This document shows positions 27,460 to 40,401 of a stretch of DNA of 64,000 nucleotides, one piece after another. The stretch is from Locusta migratoria (taxonomy: Eukaryota; Arthropoda; Insecta; Orthoptera; Acrididae). Below the pieces are notes generated by a model that saw only the letters and a program-made list of their open reading frames with translations, was not told the DNA's origin and did no database searches. The stretch covers positions 434,001 to 498,000 of the forward strand of contig JAOYRU010002298.1 of assembly GCA_026315105.1 (NCBI GenBank). Reading direction: 5' to 3'. Position 1 is the stretch's first letter. Each line of letters starts with the position of its first letter. The position numbers were made by a program, and so were the translations under genes.

Positions 27460-30400
27460 CAATGTCTAGTGCGAAACAACACTCCTGTGTGAAACAACTG
27501 TCTTGTGCGAAACCAATGACTTGTGCGAAACCACTGTCTTGTGCGAAACCACTGTCATGTGCGAAACTACTGTCATGTGCGAAACTACTGTCACGTGCGA
27601 AACCACTCACCTGTGCGAAACCACTGTCCTGTGCGAAACCACTGTCCTGTGCGAAACCACTGTCCTGTGCGAAACCACTGTCTTGTGCGAAACCACTGTC
27701 TTTTGCGAAACCACTGTCTTTGGCGAAACCACTGTCTTTGGCGAAACCACTGTCTTGTGCGAAACCACTGTCTTGTGCAAAACCACTGTCTTGTGCGAAA
27801 CCACTGTCTTGTGCGAAACCACTGTCTTGTGCGAAACCACTGTCTTGTGCGAAACCACTGTCTTGTGCGAAACCACTGTCTTGTGCGAAGCCACTGTCTT
27901 GTGCGAAGCCACTGTCCCGTGCCAAACCACTGTCATGTGCGAAACCACTCACCTGTGTGAAACCACTCACCTGTGTGAAACCACTCACCTGTGTGAAACC
28001 ACTCACCTGTGTGAAACCACTCACCTGTGTGAAGCCACTCACCTGTGTGAAGCCACTCACCTGTGTGAAGCCACTCACCTGTGTGAAACCACTCACCTGT
28101 GTGAAGCCACTCACCTGTGTGAAACCACTCACCTGTGTGAAACCACTCACCTGTGTGAAACCACTCACCTGTGTGAAACCACTCACCTGTGTGAAACCAC
28201 TCACCTGTGTGAAACCACTCACCTGTGTGAAACCACTCACCTTTGCGAAACCACTCAACTGTGCGAAACCACTCAACTGTGCGAAACCACTCAACTGTGC
28301 GAAACCACTGTCTTGTGCGAAACCTCTGTCTTGTGCGAAACCTCTGTCTTGTGCGAAACCTCTGTCTCGTGCGAAACCACTGTATTTTGCGAAACCACTG
28401 TCTTGTGCGAAGCCACTGTCTTGTGTGAAACCACTGTTTTGTGTGAAACCACTGTCTTGTGCGAAAACACTGTCTTGTGCTAAAACACTGTCTTGTGTGA
28501 AACCACTGTCGTGTGCGAAACCACTGTCTTGTACGAAACCACTGTCTTGTGCGAAACCTTTGCCATGTGCGAAACCACTGTCATATGCGAAACCACTATT
28601 TTGTTCGAAACCACTATTTTGTGCGAAACCACTGTCTTGTGCGACACCACTGTCACGTGCCAAACCACTGTCATGTGTGAAACCACTCACCTGTGCGAAT
28701 CCACTCACCTTTGCGAATCCACTCAACTGTGCGAAACCACTGTCTCCTGCAAAACCACTGTCTCGTGTGAAACCTCTCTCTCGTGCGAAACCACTGTTTT
28801 GTGCGTAACCAATGTCTTGTGTGAAACCAATGTCTAGTGCGAAACAAACTATTGTGCGAAACCACTGTCATGTGCGAAACCACTCTCATGTGCGAAACCA
28901 CTGTCTTGTGCAATACCACTGTCTTGTGCAATACCACTGTCTTGTGCAATACCACTGTCTTGTGCGAAACCACTGTCTTGTGCGAAACCACTGTCTTGTG
29001 CGAAACCACAGTCTTGTGCGAAACCACTGTCTTGTGCGAAACCACTGTCTTGTGCGAAACCACTGTCTTGTGCGAAACCACTGTCTTGTGCGAAACCACT
29101 GTCTTGTGCGAAACCACAGTCTTGTGCGAAACCACAGTCTTGTGCGAAAACACTGTCATTTGTGAAACCACTGTCATGTGCGAAACCACTGTCTTGTACA
29201 AAACCATTGCAATGTGCGAAACCACTGTCTTGTGCGAAACCACTGTCATCAGCGAAACCACTGTCTAGTGCGAAACAACACTCTTGTGCGAAACCACTCT
29301 CTTTTGCGAAACCACTGTCTTGTACGAAATCAATGACTAGTGCGAAACCACTGTCTTCTGCGAAACCTTTGCCATGTGCGAAACCACTGTCTTATGCGAA
29401 ACCACTATTTAGTGCGAAACCACTGTTCTGTGCGAAACCACTCTCTTGTGCGACACCACTGTCCCGTGCCAAACCACTGTCATGTGCGAAACCACTCACC
29501 TGTGCGAAACCACTCAACTGTGCGAAACCACTGTCTCATGCAAAACCACTGTCTCGTGCGAACCACTGTCTCGTGCGAAATCACTGTCTCGTGCGAAACC
29601 ACTGTCTCGTGCGAAACCACTGTTTTGTGCGTAACCAATGTCTTGCGTGAAACCAATGTCTAGTGCGAAACAAACTATTGTGCGAAACCACTGTCTAGTG
29701 CGAAACCACTGTCTTGTGCGAAACCACTGTCTTGTGCGAAACCACTGTCTTGTAAAAACCACTGTCTTGTAAAAACCACTGTCTTGTGCGAAACCACTGT
29801 CTTGTGCGAAACCACTGTCTTGTGCGAAACCACTGTCTTGTGCGAAACCACTGTCTTGTGCGAAACCACACTCTTGTGCGAAACCACTGTCTTGTGCGAG
29901 AACACTGTCATTTGTGAAACCACTGTCATGTGCGAAACCACTGTCTTGTACAAAACCATTGCAATGTGCGAAACCACTGTCTTGTGCGAAACCACTGTCT
30001 TGTGCGAAACCACTGTCTTGTGCGAAACCACTGTCTTGTGCGAAACCACTGTCTTGTGCGAAACCACTGTCTTGTGTGAAACCACTGTCTTGTGCAAAAC
30101 CACTGTCTTGTGCAAAACCACTCTCTTGTGCAAAACCACTGTCTTGTGCAAAACCACTGTCTTGTGCGAAAACACTGTCTTGTGCGAAATCACTGTTATG
30201 TGCGAAACCACTGTCATGTGCGAAACCACTGTCATGTGCGAAACCACTGTCAAGTGCGAAACCACTGTCTAGTGCGAAACCACTGTCTTGTGCGAAACCA
30301 CTGTCTTGTGTGAAACCACTGTCTTGTGCGAAACCACTGTCTTGTGCGAAACCATTGTCTTGTGTGAAACCACTGTCTTGTGCGAAACCACTGTCATGTA

Positions 30401-30745
30401 CGAAACCATTGTCATGTGCGAGACCATTGTCTTGTGCGAAACCACTGTCTTGTGCGAAACCACTGTCTTGTGTGAAAACACTGTCTTGTGCTAAAACACT
30501 CTCATGTGTGAAACCACTGTCATGTTCGAAACCCCTGTCTTGTGCAAAACCACTGTCTTGTGCGAAACCTTTCCCATGTGCGAAACCTTTGCCATGTGCG
30601 AAACCACTGTCATGTGCGAAACCACTGTTTTGTGCGAAACCACTGTTTTGTGCGAAACCACTGTCTTGTGCGACACCACTGTCCCGTGCCAAACCACTGT
30701 CATGTGCGAAACCATTCACCTGTGCAAAAACACTCACCTTTGTGA
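27460..30745 (+). repeat. Segmental duplication within the array, copy 2
   Basis: This is the partner of 8480-11940, with the same ordered rare variants. It differs by block copy number: the CACCTG block is longer here, and the GTGCAATACC monomer occurs three times near 28907-28955 versus once near 10036. Confidence 0.82.
27946..28238 (+). repeat. Longest CACTCACCTGTGTGAAAC sub-array
   Basis: About 16 consecutive CACCTGTGTG monomers are present, four of them with GAAGCC. In the sister segment near 9001 the same block has about 7, showing block-level expansion after duplication. Confidence 0.85.
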
Positions 30746-31398
30746 AACCACTCAACTGTGCGAAACCACTGTCTCGTGCGAAACCACTGTCTCGTGCGAA
30801 ACCACTGTCTCGTGCGAAACCACTGTCTCGTGCGAAACCACTGTCTCGTGCGAAACGACTGTCTCGTGCGAAACCACTGTCTTGTGCGAAACGACTGTCT
30901 CGTGCGAAACCACTGTTTTGTGCGAAACCAATGTCTTGTGTGAAACCACTGTCTAGTGCGAAACAAACTATTGTGCGAAACCACGGTCTAGTGCGAAACC
31001 ACTGTCTTGTGCGAAACATCTGTCTTGTGCGAAACCACTGCGCTTGTGCGAAACCACTGTCTTGTGCGAAACCACTGTCTTGTGCGAAACCACTGTCTTG
31101 TGCGAAACCACTGTCTTGTGCGAAACCACTGTCTTGTGCGAAACCACTGTCTTGTGCGAAACCACTGTCTTGTGCGAAACCACTGTCTTGTGCGAAACCA
31201 CTGTCTTGTGCGAAACCACTGTCTTGTGCGAAACCACTGTCTTGTGCGAAACCACTGTCTTGTGCGAAACCACTGTCTTGTGCGAAACCACTGTCTAGTG
31301 CGAAACCACTGTTTTGTGCGAAACCACTGTCTTGTGCGAACCACTGTCTTGTGCGAAACCACTGTCTTGTGCGAAACCACTGTCTTGTGCGACACCAC

Positions 31399-31886
31399 TG
31401 TCTTCTGCGAAACCACTGTCTTCTGCGAAACCACTGTCTTCTGCGAAACCACTGTCTTCTGCGAAACCACTGTCTTCTGCGAAACCACTGTCTTCTGCGA
31501 AACCACTGTCTTCTGCGAAACCACTGTCTTCTGCGAAACCACTGTCTTCTGCGAAACCACTGTCTTCTGCGAAACCACTGTCTTCTGCGAAACCACTGTC
31601 TTCTGCGAAACCAATGTCTTCTGCGAAACCACTGTCTTCTGCGAAACCACTGTCTTCTGCGAAACCACTGTCTTCTGCGAAACCACTGTCTTCTGCGAAA
31701 CCACTGTCTTCTGCGAAACCACTGTCTTCTGCGAAACCACTGTCTTCTGCGAAACCACTGTCTTCTGCGAAACCACTGTCTTCTGCGAAACCACTGTCTT
31801 CTGCGAAACCACTGTCTTCTGCGAAACCACATTCTTCTGCGAAACCACTGTCTTCTGCGAAACCACTGTCTTCTGCGAAACCACTG
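31399..31886 (+). repeat. TCTTCTG variant sub-array
   Basis: About 27 near-identical monomers GTCTTCTGCGAAACCACT lie in a row, with one CCAATG variant near 31613 and one CCACATTC variant near 31830. The variant is rare elsewhere, so the block came from one mutated monomer. A shorter homologous block lies at 34845-35082. Confidence 0.9.
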
Positions 31887-33325
31887 TCTTGTGTGAAAAC
31901 ACTGTCATTTGTGAAACCACTGTCATGTGCGAAAACACTGTCTTGTACGAAACCATTGCAATGTGCGAAACCACTGTCTTGTGCGAAACCACTGTCTTGT
32001 ACGAAACCACTGTCTTGTGCGAAACCACTGTCTTGTGCGAAACCACTCACCTTTGCGAAACCACTCACCTTTGCGAAACCACTCAACTGTGCGAAACCAC
32101 TGTCTTGTGCGAAACTACTGTCTCGTGCGAAACCACTGTCTCGTGCGAAACCACTGTCTCGTGCGAAACCACTGTCTCGTGCGAAACCATATGTTTCGTG
32201 CAATACCATTGTCTTGTGCAAAACCACCGGCTTGTGCAAAACCACTGTCTGGTGCAAAACCACTGTCATCAGCGAACTACTGTCTAGTGCGAAACAAAAC
32301 TCTTGTGCTAAACCACTGTCTTGTGCGAAACCACTGTCTTGTGCGAAACCACTGCCTTGTGCGAAACCACTGTCTTGTGCGAAACCACTGCCTTGTGCGA
32401 AACCACTGCCTTGTGCGAAACCACTGTCTTGTGCGAAACCACTGCCTTGTGCGAAACCACTGTCTTGTGCGAAACCACTGTCTTGTGCGAAACCACTGTC
32501 TTGTGCGAAACCACTGTCTTGTGCGAAACCACTGTCTTGTGCGAAACCACTGTCTTGTGCGAAACCACTGTCTTGTGCGAAACCACTGTCTTGTGCGAAA
32601 CCACTTTCTTGTGCGAAAACACTGTCATGTGTGAAACAACTGTCATGTGCGAAACCACCGTCTTGTGCAAAACCACTACCTTGTGCGAAACGATTGCCAT
32701 GTGCGAAACCACTGTCAAGTGCGAAACAACTATTTTGTGCGAAACCACTGTCTTGTGCAAAACCACTCTCATGTGCAAAGCCACTCACCTGTGCGAAAAC
32801 ACTCACCTTTGCGAAACCACTCAACTGTGCGAAACCACTGTGATGTGCGAAACCACTGTCTTGTGCAAAACCACTGTCTAGTGCGAAACAACACTATTGT
32901 GCGAAACCACTGTCTAGTGCGAAACCACTGTCTTGTGCGAAACCACTGTCTTGTGCGAAACCACTGTCTTGTGCGAAACCACTGTCTTGTGCGAACCACT
33001 GCTATGTGTGAAACCACTGTCATGTGCGAAACCACTGTCATGTGCGAAACCACTGTCATGTGCGAAACCACTGTCATGTGCGAAACCACTGTCTTGTGCG
33101 AAACCACTGTCTTGTGCAAAAACCACTGTCTTGTGCGAAACCACTGTCTTGTGCGAAACCACTGCCATGTGCGAAACCACTGCCATGAGCGAAACCACTG
33201 TAATGTGCGAAACCACTGTCATGTACGAAACCACTGTCTTGTGCGAAACCACTGTCTTGTGCGAAACCACTGTCTTGTGCCAAAATACTGTCTTGTGCGA
33301 AACCACTGTCTTGTGCGAAACCAAG

Positions 33326-33545
33326 GTCTTGTGCGAGACCACTGTCTTGTGCGAGACCACTGTCTTGTGCGAGACCACTGTCTTGTGCGAGACCACTGTC
33401 TTGTGCGAGACCATTGTCTTGTGCGAGACCACTGTCTTGTGCGAGACCACTGTCTTGTGCGAGACCACTGTCTTGTGCGAGACCACTGTCTTGTGCGAGA
33501 CCACTGTCTTGTGCGAGACCTCTGTCTTGTGCGAGACCTCTGTCT
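33326..33545 (+). repeat. GAGACC/TTGTG variant sub-array
   Basis: About 12 monomers carry GCGAGACC with the TTGTG tail, the last ones with CCTCTG in place of CCACTG. The sister block is at 36507-36700 with the same internal transition from CCACTG to CCTCTG. Confidence 0.85.
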
Positions 33546-34844
33546 TGTGCGAAACCTCTGTCTTGTGCGAAACCTCTGTCTTGTTCGAAACCACTGTCTT
33601 GTGCGAAACCACTGTCTTGTGCGAAACCACTGTCTTGTGCGAAACCACTGTCATATGCGAAACCACTGTCAAACCACTGTCTTGTGCGAAACCACTGTCT
33701 TGTGCGAAACCACTGTCTTGTGCGAAACCACTGTCTTGTGCGAAACCACTGTCTTGTGCGAAACCACTGTCTTGTGCGAAACCACTGTCTTGTGCGAAAC
33801 CACGTCTTGTGCGAAACCACTGTCTTGTGTGAAACCACTGTCTTGTGCGAATCCACTGTCATGTACGAAACCATTGTCATGTGCGAGACCATTGTCTTGT
33901 GCGAACCCACTGTCTTGTGCGAAACCACTGTCTTGTGTGAAAACACTGTCTTGTGCTAAAACACTCTCATGTGTGAAACCACTGTCATGTCGAAACCACT
34001 GTCTTGTGCAAAACCACTGTCTTGTGCGAAACCTTTCCCATGTGCGAAACCTTTGCCATGTGCGAAACCACTGTCATGTGCGAAACCACTGTTTTGTGCG
34101 AAACCACTGTTTTGTGCGAAACCACTGTCTTGTGCGACACCACTGTCCCGTGCCAAACCACTGTCATGTACGAAACCATTCACCTGTGCAAAAACACTCA
34201 CCTTTGTGAAACCACTGTCTCGTGCGAAACCACTGTCTCGTGCGAAACCACTGTCTCGTGCGAAACCACTGTCTCGTGCGAAACCACTGTCTCGTGCGAA
34301 AACACTGTCTCGTGCGAAACCACTGTCTTGTGCGAAACCACTGTCTTGTGCGAAACCACTGTCTCGTGCGAAACCACTGTTTTGTGCGAAACCAATGTCT
34401 TGTATGAAACCACTGTCTAGTGCGAAACAAACTATTGTGCGAAACCACGGTCTAGTGCGAAACCACTGTCTTGTGCGAAACATCTGTCTTGTGCGAAACC
34501 ACTGTCTTGAGCGAAACCACTGTCTTGTGCGAAACCACTGTCTTGTGCGAAACCACTGTCTTGTGCGAAAACACTGTCTTGTGCGAAACCACTGTCTTGT
34601 GCGAAACCACTGTCTTGTGCGAAACCACTGTCTTGTGCGAAACCACTGTCTTGTGCGAAACCACTGTCTTGTGCGAAACCACTGTCTTGTGCGAAACCAC
34701 TGTCTTGTGCGAAACCACTGTCTTGTGCGAAACCACTGTCTAGTGCGAAACCACTGTCTAGTGCGAAACCACTGTTTTGTGCGAACCACTGTCTTGTGCG
34801 AAACCACTGTCTTGTGCGAAACCACTGTCTTATGCGACACCACT

Positions 34845-35082
34845 GTCTTCTGCGAAACCACTGTCTTCTGCGAAACCACTGTCTTCTGCGAAACCACTGT
34901 CTTCTGCGAAACCACTGTCTTCTGCGAAACCAATGTCTTCTGCGAAACCAATGTCTTCTGCGAAACCACTGTCTTCTGCGAAACCACTGTCTTCTGCGAA
35001 ACCACTGTCTTCTGCGAAACCACTGTCTTCTGCGAAACCACTGTCTTCTGCGAAATCACTGTCTTCTGCGAAACCACTGTCT
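34845..35082 (+). repeat. TCTTCTG variant sub-array, second block
   Basis: About 13 TCTTCTGCG monomers, two of them in CCAATG context near 34930 and 34948. This is the homologue of the block at 31399-31886 in the preceding higher-order unit. Confidence 0.85.
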
Positions 35083-36506
35083 TGTGCGAAAACACTGTCT
35101 TGGGCGAAACCACTGTCTTGTGCGAAACCACTGTCTTGTGCGAAACCACTGTCTTGTGCGAAACCACTGATATGTGCGAAACCACTCACATTTGCGAAAC
35201 CACTCACCTTTGCGAAACCACTCACCTTTGCGAAACCACTCAACTGTGCGAAACCACTGTCTTGTGCGAAACTACTGTCTTGTGCGAAACTACTGTCTCG
35301 TGCGAAACCACTGTCTCGTGCGAAACCACTGTCTCGTGCGAAACCACTGTCTCGTGCGAAACCATATGTTACGTGCAATACCATTGTCTTGTGCAAAACC
35401 ACTGGCTTGTGCAAAACCACTGTCTGGTGCAAAACCACTGTCATCAGCGAACTACTGTCTAGTGCGAAACAAAACTCTTGTGCTAAACCACTGTCTTGTG
35501 CGAAACCACTGTCTTGTGCGAAACCACTGTCTTGTGCGAAACCACTGTCTTGTGCGAAACCACTGTCTTGTGCGAAACCACTGTCTTGTGCGAAACCACT
35601 GCCTTGTGCGAAACCACTGTCTTGTGCGAAACCACTGTCTTGTGCAAAACCACTGTCTTGTGCGAAACCACTGTCTTGTGCGAAACCACTGTCTTGTGCG
35701 AAACCACTTTCTTGTGCGAAAACACTGTCATGTGTGAAACAACTGTCATGTGCGAATCCACCGTCTTGTGCAAAACCACTGCCTTGTGCGAAACGATTGC
35801 CATGTGCGAAACCACTGTCATGTGCGAAACAACTATTTTGTGCGAATCCACTGTCTTGTGCAAAACCACTCTCATGTGCAAAGTCACTCACCTGTGCGAA
35901 ACCACTCACCTTTGCGAAACCACTCAAATGTGCGAAACCACTGTGTTGTGCGAAACCACTGTGTTGTGCGAAACCAATGTCTTGTGCGAAACAACACTAT
36001 TGTGCGAAACCACTGTCTAGTGCGAAACCACTGTCTTGTGCGAAACCACTGTCTTGTGCGAAACCACTGTCTTGTGCGAAACCACTGTCTTGTGCGAAAC
36101 CACTGTCTTGTGCGAACCACTGCTATGTGTGAAACCACTGTCATGTGCGAAACCACTGTCATGTGCGAAACCACTGTCATGTGCGAAACCACTGTCATGT
36201 GCGAAACCACTGTCTTGTGCGAAACCACTGTCTTGTGCGAAAACCACTGTCTTGTGCAAAAACCACTGTCTTGTGCGAAACCACTGTCTTGTGCGAAACC
36301 ACTGCCATGTGCGAAACCACTGCCATGTGCGAAACCACTGCCATGTGCGAAACCACTGTCATGTGCGAAACCACTGTCATGTGCGAAACCACTGTCATGT
36401 GCGAAACCACTGGCATGTGCGAAAACCACTCTCTTGTGCGAAACCACTGTCTTGTGCGAAACCACTGTCTTGTGCCAAAATACTGTCTTGTGCGAAACCA
36501 CTGTCT

Positions 36507-36700
36507 TGTGCGAGACCACTGTCTTGTGCGAGACCACTGTCTTGTGCGAGACCACTGTCTTGTGCGAGACCACTGTCTTGTGCGAGACCACTGTCTTGTG
36601 CGAGACCACTGTCTTGTGCGAGACCACTGTCTTGTGCGAGACCTCTGTCTTGTGCGAGACCTCTGTCTTGTGCGAGACCTCTGTCTTGTGCGAGACCTCT
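36507..36700 (+). repeat. GAGACC/TTGTG variant sub-array, second block
   Basis: About 11 GCGAGACC monomers, the last four in CCTCTG context. It mirrors 33326-33545 in the preceding higher-order unit. Confidence 0.85.
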
Positions 36701-37186
36701 GTCTTGTGCGAAACCACTGTCTTGTGCGAAACCACTGTCTTGTGCGAAACCACTGTCTTGTGCGAAACCACTGTCTTGTGCGAAACCACTGTCAAACCAC
36801 TGTCTTGTGCGAAACCACTGTCTTGTGCGAAACCACTGTCTTGTGCGAAACCACTGTCTTGTGCGAAACCACTGTCTTGTGCGAAACCACTGTCTTGTGC
36901 GAAACCACTGTCTTGTGTGAAACCACTGTCAAACCACTGTCTTGTGCAAAACCACTGTCTTGTGCGAAACCACTGTCTTGTGCGAAACCACTGTCTTGTG
37001 CGAAACCACTGTCTTGTACGAAACCACTGTCTTGTGCGAAACCACTGTCTTGTACGAAACCACTGTCTTGTGCGAAACCACTGTCTTGTGCGAAACCACT
37101 GTCTTGTGCGAAACCACTGTCTTGTGCGAAACCACTGTCTTGTGCGAAACCACTGTCTTGTGCGAAACCACTGTCTTGTGCGAAAC

Positions 37187-37295
37187 CACTCTCATGTGCG
37201 AAACCACTCTCATGTGCGAAACCACTCTCATGTGCGAAACCACTCTCATGTGCGAAACCACTCTCATGTGCGAAACCACTCTCATGTGCGAAACC
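37187..37295 (+). repeat. CTCTCATG variant sub-array
   Basis: Six monomers read CACTCTCATGTGCGAAAC. A second block of seven lies at about 38600-38725, followed in both cases by CACTGTCATG monomers and CCACTTTC. This marks another duplicated segment at about 1.4-kb offset. Confidence 0.82.
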
Positions 37296-38160
37296 ACTGT
37301 CATGTGCGAAACCACTGTCATGTGCGAAACCACTGTCATGTGCGAAACCACTGTCATGTGCGAGACCACTTTCATGTGCGAGACCACTGCCTTGTGCGAG
37401 ACCACTGCCTTGTGCGAGACCACTGCCTTGTGCGAGACCACTGCCTTTTGCGAAACCACTGCCTTGTGCGAAACCACTGCCTTGTGCGAAACCACTGTCT
37501 TGTGCGAAACCACTGTCTTGTGCGAAACCACTGTCTTGTGCGAACCACTGTCTTGCGCGAAACCACTGCCATGTGCGAAACCACTGTCATGTGTGAAACC
37601 ACTCTCATTTGCGAAACCACTGTCTTGTGCAAAACCACTATCTTGTGCGAAACCACTTTCCGGTTCCAAACCACTGTCATGTGCAAAACCACTCACCTCT
37701 GCGAAACCACTCACCTTTGCGAAACCACTCAACTGTTTGAAACCACTGTCTCGTTCGAAACCACTGTCTCGTTCGAAACCACTGTCTCGTTCGAAACCAA
37801 TGTCTCTTTCGAAACCACTGTCTCGTGCGAAACCACTGTCTCGTGCGAAACCACTGTCTCGTGCGAAACCACTGTCTCGTGCGAAACCACTGTCTCGTGT
37901 GAAACCACTGTCTCGTGCGAAACCACTGTCTCGTGTGAAACCACTGTCTCGTGCGAAACCACTGTCTCGTGCGAAACCACTGTCTCGTGCGAAACCACTG
38001 TCTCCTGCAAAACCACTGTCTCCTGCAAAACCAATGTCATCAGCGAACTCCTGTCTAGTGCGAAACAAAACTCTTGTGCTAAACCACTGTCTTGTGCGAA
38101 ACCACTGTCTTGTGCGAAACCACTGTCTTGTGCGAAACCACTGTCTTGTGCGAAACCACT

Positions 38161-38296
38161 GTCTTGTGAAAACCACTGTCTTGTGAAAACCACTGTCTTG
38201 TGGAAACCACTGTCTTGTGGAAACCACTGTCTTGTGGAAACCACTGTCTTGTGGAAACCACTGTTTTGTGGAAACCACTGTCTTGTGGAAACCACT
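38161..38296 (+). repeat. Sub-array of eight 17-bp monomers
   Basis: Eight units of exactly 17 bp (two GTCTTGTGAAAACCACT, then six of the GTCTTGTGGAAACCACT type, one with GTTTTG) replace the 18-bp monomer. The CpG is lost in each. Because 17 is not a multiple of 3, the reading phase rotates by one base per unit. A coding constraint would not tolerate this easily. Confidence 0.93.
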
Positions 38297-38422
38297 GTCT
38301 TGTGCGAAACCACTGTCTTGTGCGAAACCACTGTCTTGTGCGAAACCACTGCCATGTGCGAAACCACTGCCATGTGCGAAACCACTGTCATGTGCAAAAC
38401 CACTGTCATGTGCAAAACCACT

Positions 38423-38498
38423 GTCTTGTGGGAAAACCACTGTATTGTGGGAAAACCACTGTATTGTGCGAAAACCACTGTCTTGTGCGAAAACCACT
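38423..38498 (+). repeat. Sub-array of four 19-bp monomers
   Basis: Four consecutive 19-bp units (GTCTTGTGGGAAAACCACT, two GTATTG versions, then GTCTTGTGCGAAAACCACT) follow shortly after the 17-bp block. Related single 19-bp monomers occur near 33117, 36240 and 36255. Confidence 0.9.
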
Positions 38499-40401
38499 GT
38501 CTTGTGCGAAACCACTGTCTTGTGCGAAACCACTGTCTTGTGCGGAACCACTGTCTTGTGCGAAACCACTGTCTTGTGCGAAACCACTGTCTTGTGCGAA
38601 ACCACTCTCATGTGCGAAACCACTCTCATGTGCGAAACCACTCTCATGTGCGAAACCACTCTCATGTGCGAAACCACTCTCATGTGCGAAACCACTCTCA
38701 TGTGCGAAACCACTCTCATGTGCAAAACCACTGTCATGTGCGAAACCACTCTCATGTGCGAAACCACTGTCATGTGCGAAACCACTGTCATGTGCGAAAC
38801 CACTCTCATGTGCAAAACCAATGTCTTGTGCAAAACCACTTTCTTGTGCGAAACCACTTTCCTGTTCCAAACCACTGTCACGTGCAAAACCACTCACCTG
38901 TGCGAAACCACTCACCTTTGCGAAACCACTCAACTGTGTGAAACCACTGTCTCATGCGAAACCACTGTCTCGTTCGAAACCACTGTCTCGTGCGAAACCA
39001 CTGTCTCGTGCAAATCCACTGTCTTGTGCGATACCACTGCCATCAGCGAACTACTGTCTAGTGCGAAACCACTGTCTTGTGTGAAACCACTCTCTTGTGC
39101 GGAACCACTCTCTTGTGCGGAACCACTGTCTTGTGCGAAACCACTGTCTTGTGCGAAACCACTGTCTTGTGCGAAACCACTGTCTTGTGCGAAACCACTG
39201 TCTTGTGTGAAACCACTGTCTTGTGCGAAACCACTGTCTTGTGCGAAACCACTGTCTTGTGTGAAACCACTGTCTTGTGCGAAAACACTGTCATGTGCGA
39301 AACCACTGTCATGTGCGAAACCACTGTCTTGTGCAAAACCACTGTCTTGTGCAAAACCATTGCCATGTGCGAAACCACTGTCATGTGCGAAACCACTATT
39401 TTGTGCGAAACCACTGTCTTGTTCGAAAACACTGTCTTGTGCGAAGCCACTGTCTTGTGCCAAACCACTGTCATGTCCGAAACCACTCACCTGTGCGAAA
39501 CCACTCACCTTTGCGAAACCACTCAACTGTGCGAAACCACTGTCTCGTGCGAAACCATTGTCTTGTGCGAAACCACTGTCTCGTGTGAAACCACTGTCTT
39601 GTTCGAAACCAATGTCATGTGCGAAACCACTGTCTAGTGCGAAACAACACTATTGTGCGAAACCACTGTCTAGTGCGAAGCCACTGTCTTGTGCGAAACC
39701 ACTGTCTTGTGCGATACCACTGTCTTGTGCGAAACCACTGTCATGTGCGAAACCACTGTCATGTGCAAAACCAGTGTCATGTGCGAAACCAGTGTCATGT
39801 GCAAAACCACTGTCTTGTGTGAAACCAGTGTCATGTGCGAAACCAGTGTCATGTGCGAAACCACTGTCTTGTGTGAAACTACTGTCTTGTGCGAAACCAC
39901 TGTCTTGTGCGAAAATACTGTCATTTGTGAAACCACTGTCATGTGCGAAACCACTGTCTTGTACAAAACCATTGCCATGTGCGAAACCACTGTCATGTGC
40001 GAAACCACTGTCTTGTGCGAAACCACTGTCTTGTATGAAACCACTGTCCCGTGCCAAACCACTGTCATGTGCGAAACCACTGTCTTGTGCGAAACCACTG
40101 TCATGTGCACAACCACTGTCATGTGCGAAACCACTGTCATGTGCGAAACCACTGTCATGTGCGAAACCACTGTCATGTGCGAAACCAGTCACCTGTGCGA
40201 AACCACTGTCTTGTGCGAAACCAGTGTCGTGTGCGAAACCAGTGTCGTGTGCGAAACCAGTGTCGTGTGCGAAACCAGTGTCTTGTGCGAAACCAGTGTC
40301 TTGTGCGAAACCACTGTCTTGTGCGAAACCACTTTCTTGTGTGAAACCACTCACCTTTGCGAAACCACTGTCTTGTGTGAAACCACTTTCTTGTGCGAAA
40401 C

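Larger units (their letters stand above)
30300..33815 (+). repeat. Large higher-order unit, copy 1 (about 3.5 kb)
   Basis: This shares its order of unusual monomers with 33816-36930. Markers are GTACGAAACCATTGTCATG (about 30398 and 33852), the TCTTCTG block, a CCATATGTTxCGTGCAATACC monomer group (about 32187 and 35362), GCGAACTACTGTCTAG (about 32272 and 35452), GAACCACTGCTATGTGTG (about 32996 and 36115) and the GAGACC block. The offset is about 3.1-3.5 kb. Confidence 0.82.
33816..36930 (+). repeat. Large higher-order unit, copy 2 (about 3.1 kb)
   Basis: This is the tandem partner of 30300-33815. The TCTTCTG block is shorter here (about 13 monomers versus 27), which accounts for much of the length difference. 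Both copies carry the same 7-bp deletion junction GTCAAACC (33670 and 36793), and it occurs a third time at 36930. Confidence 0.8.
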
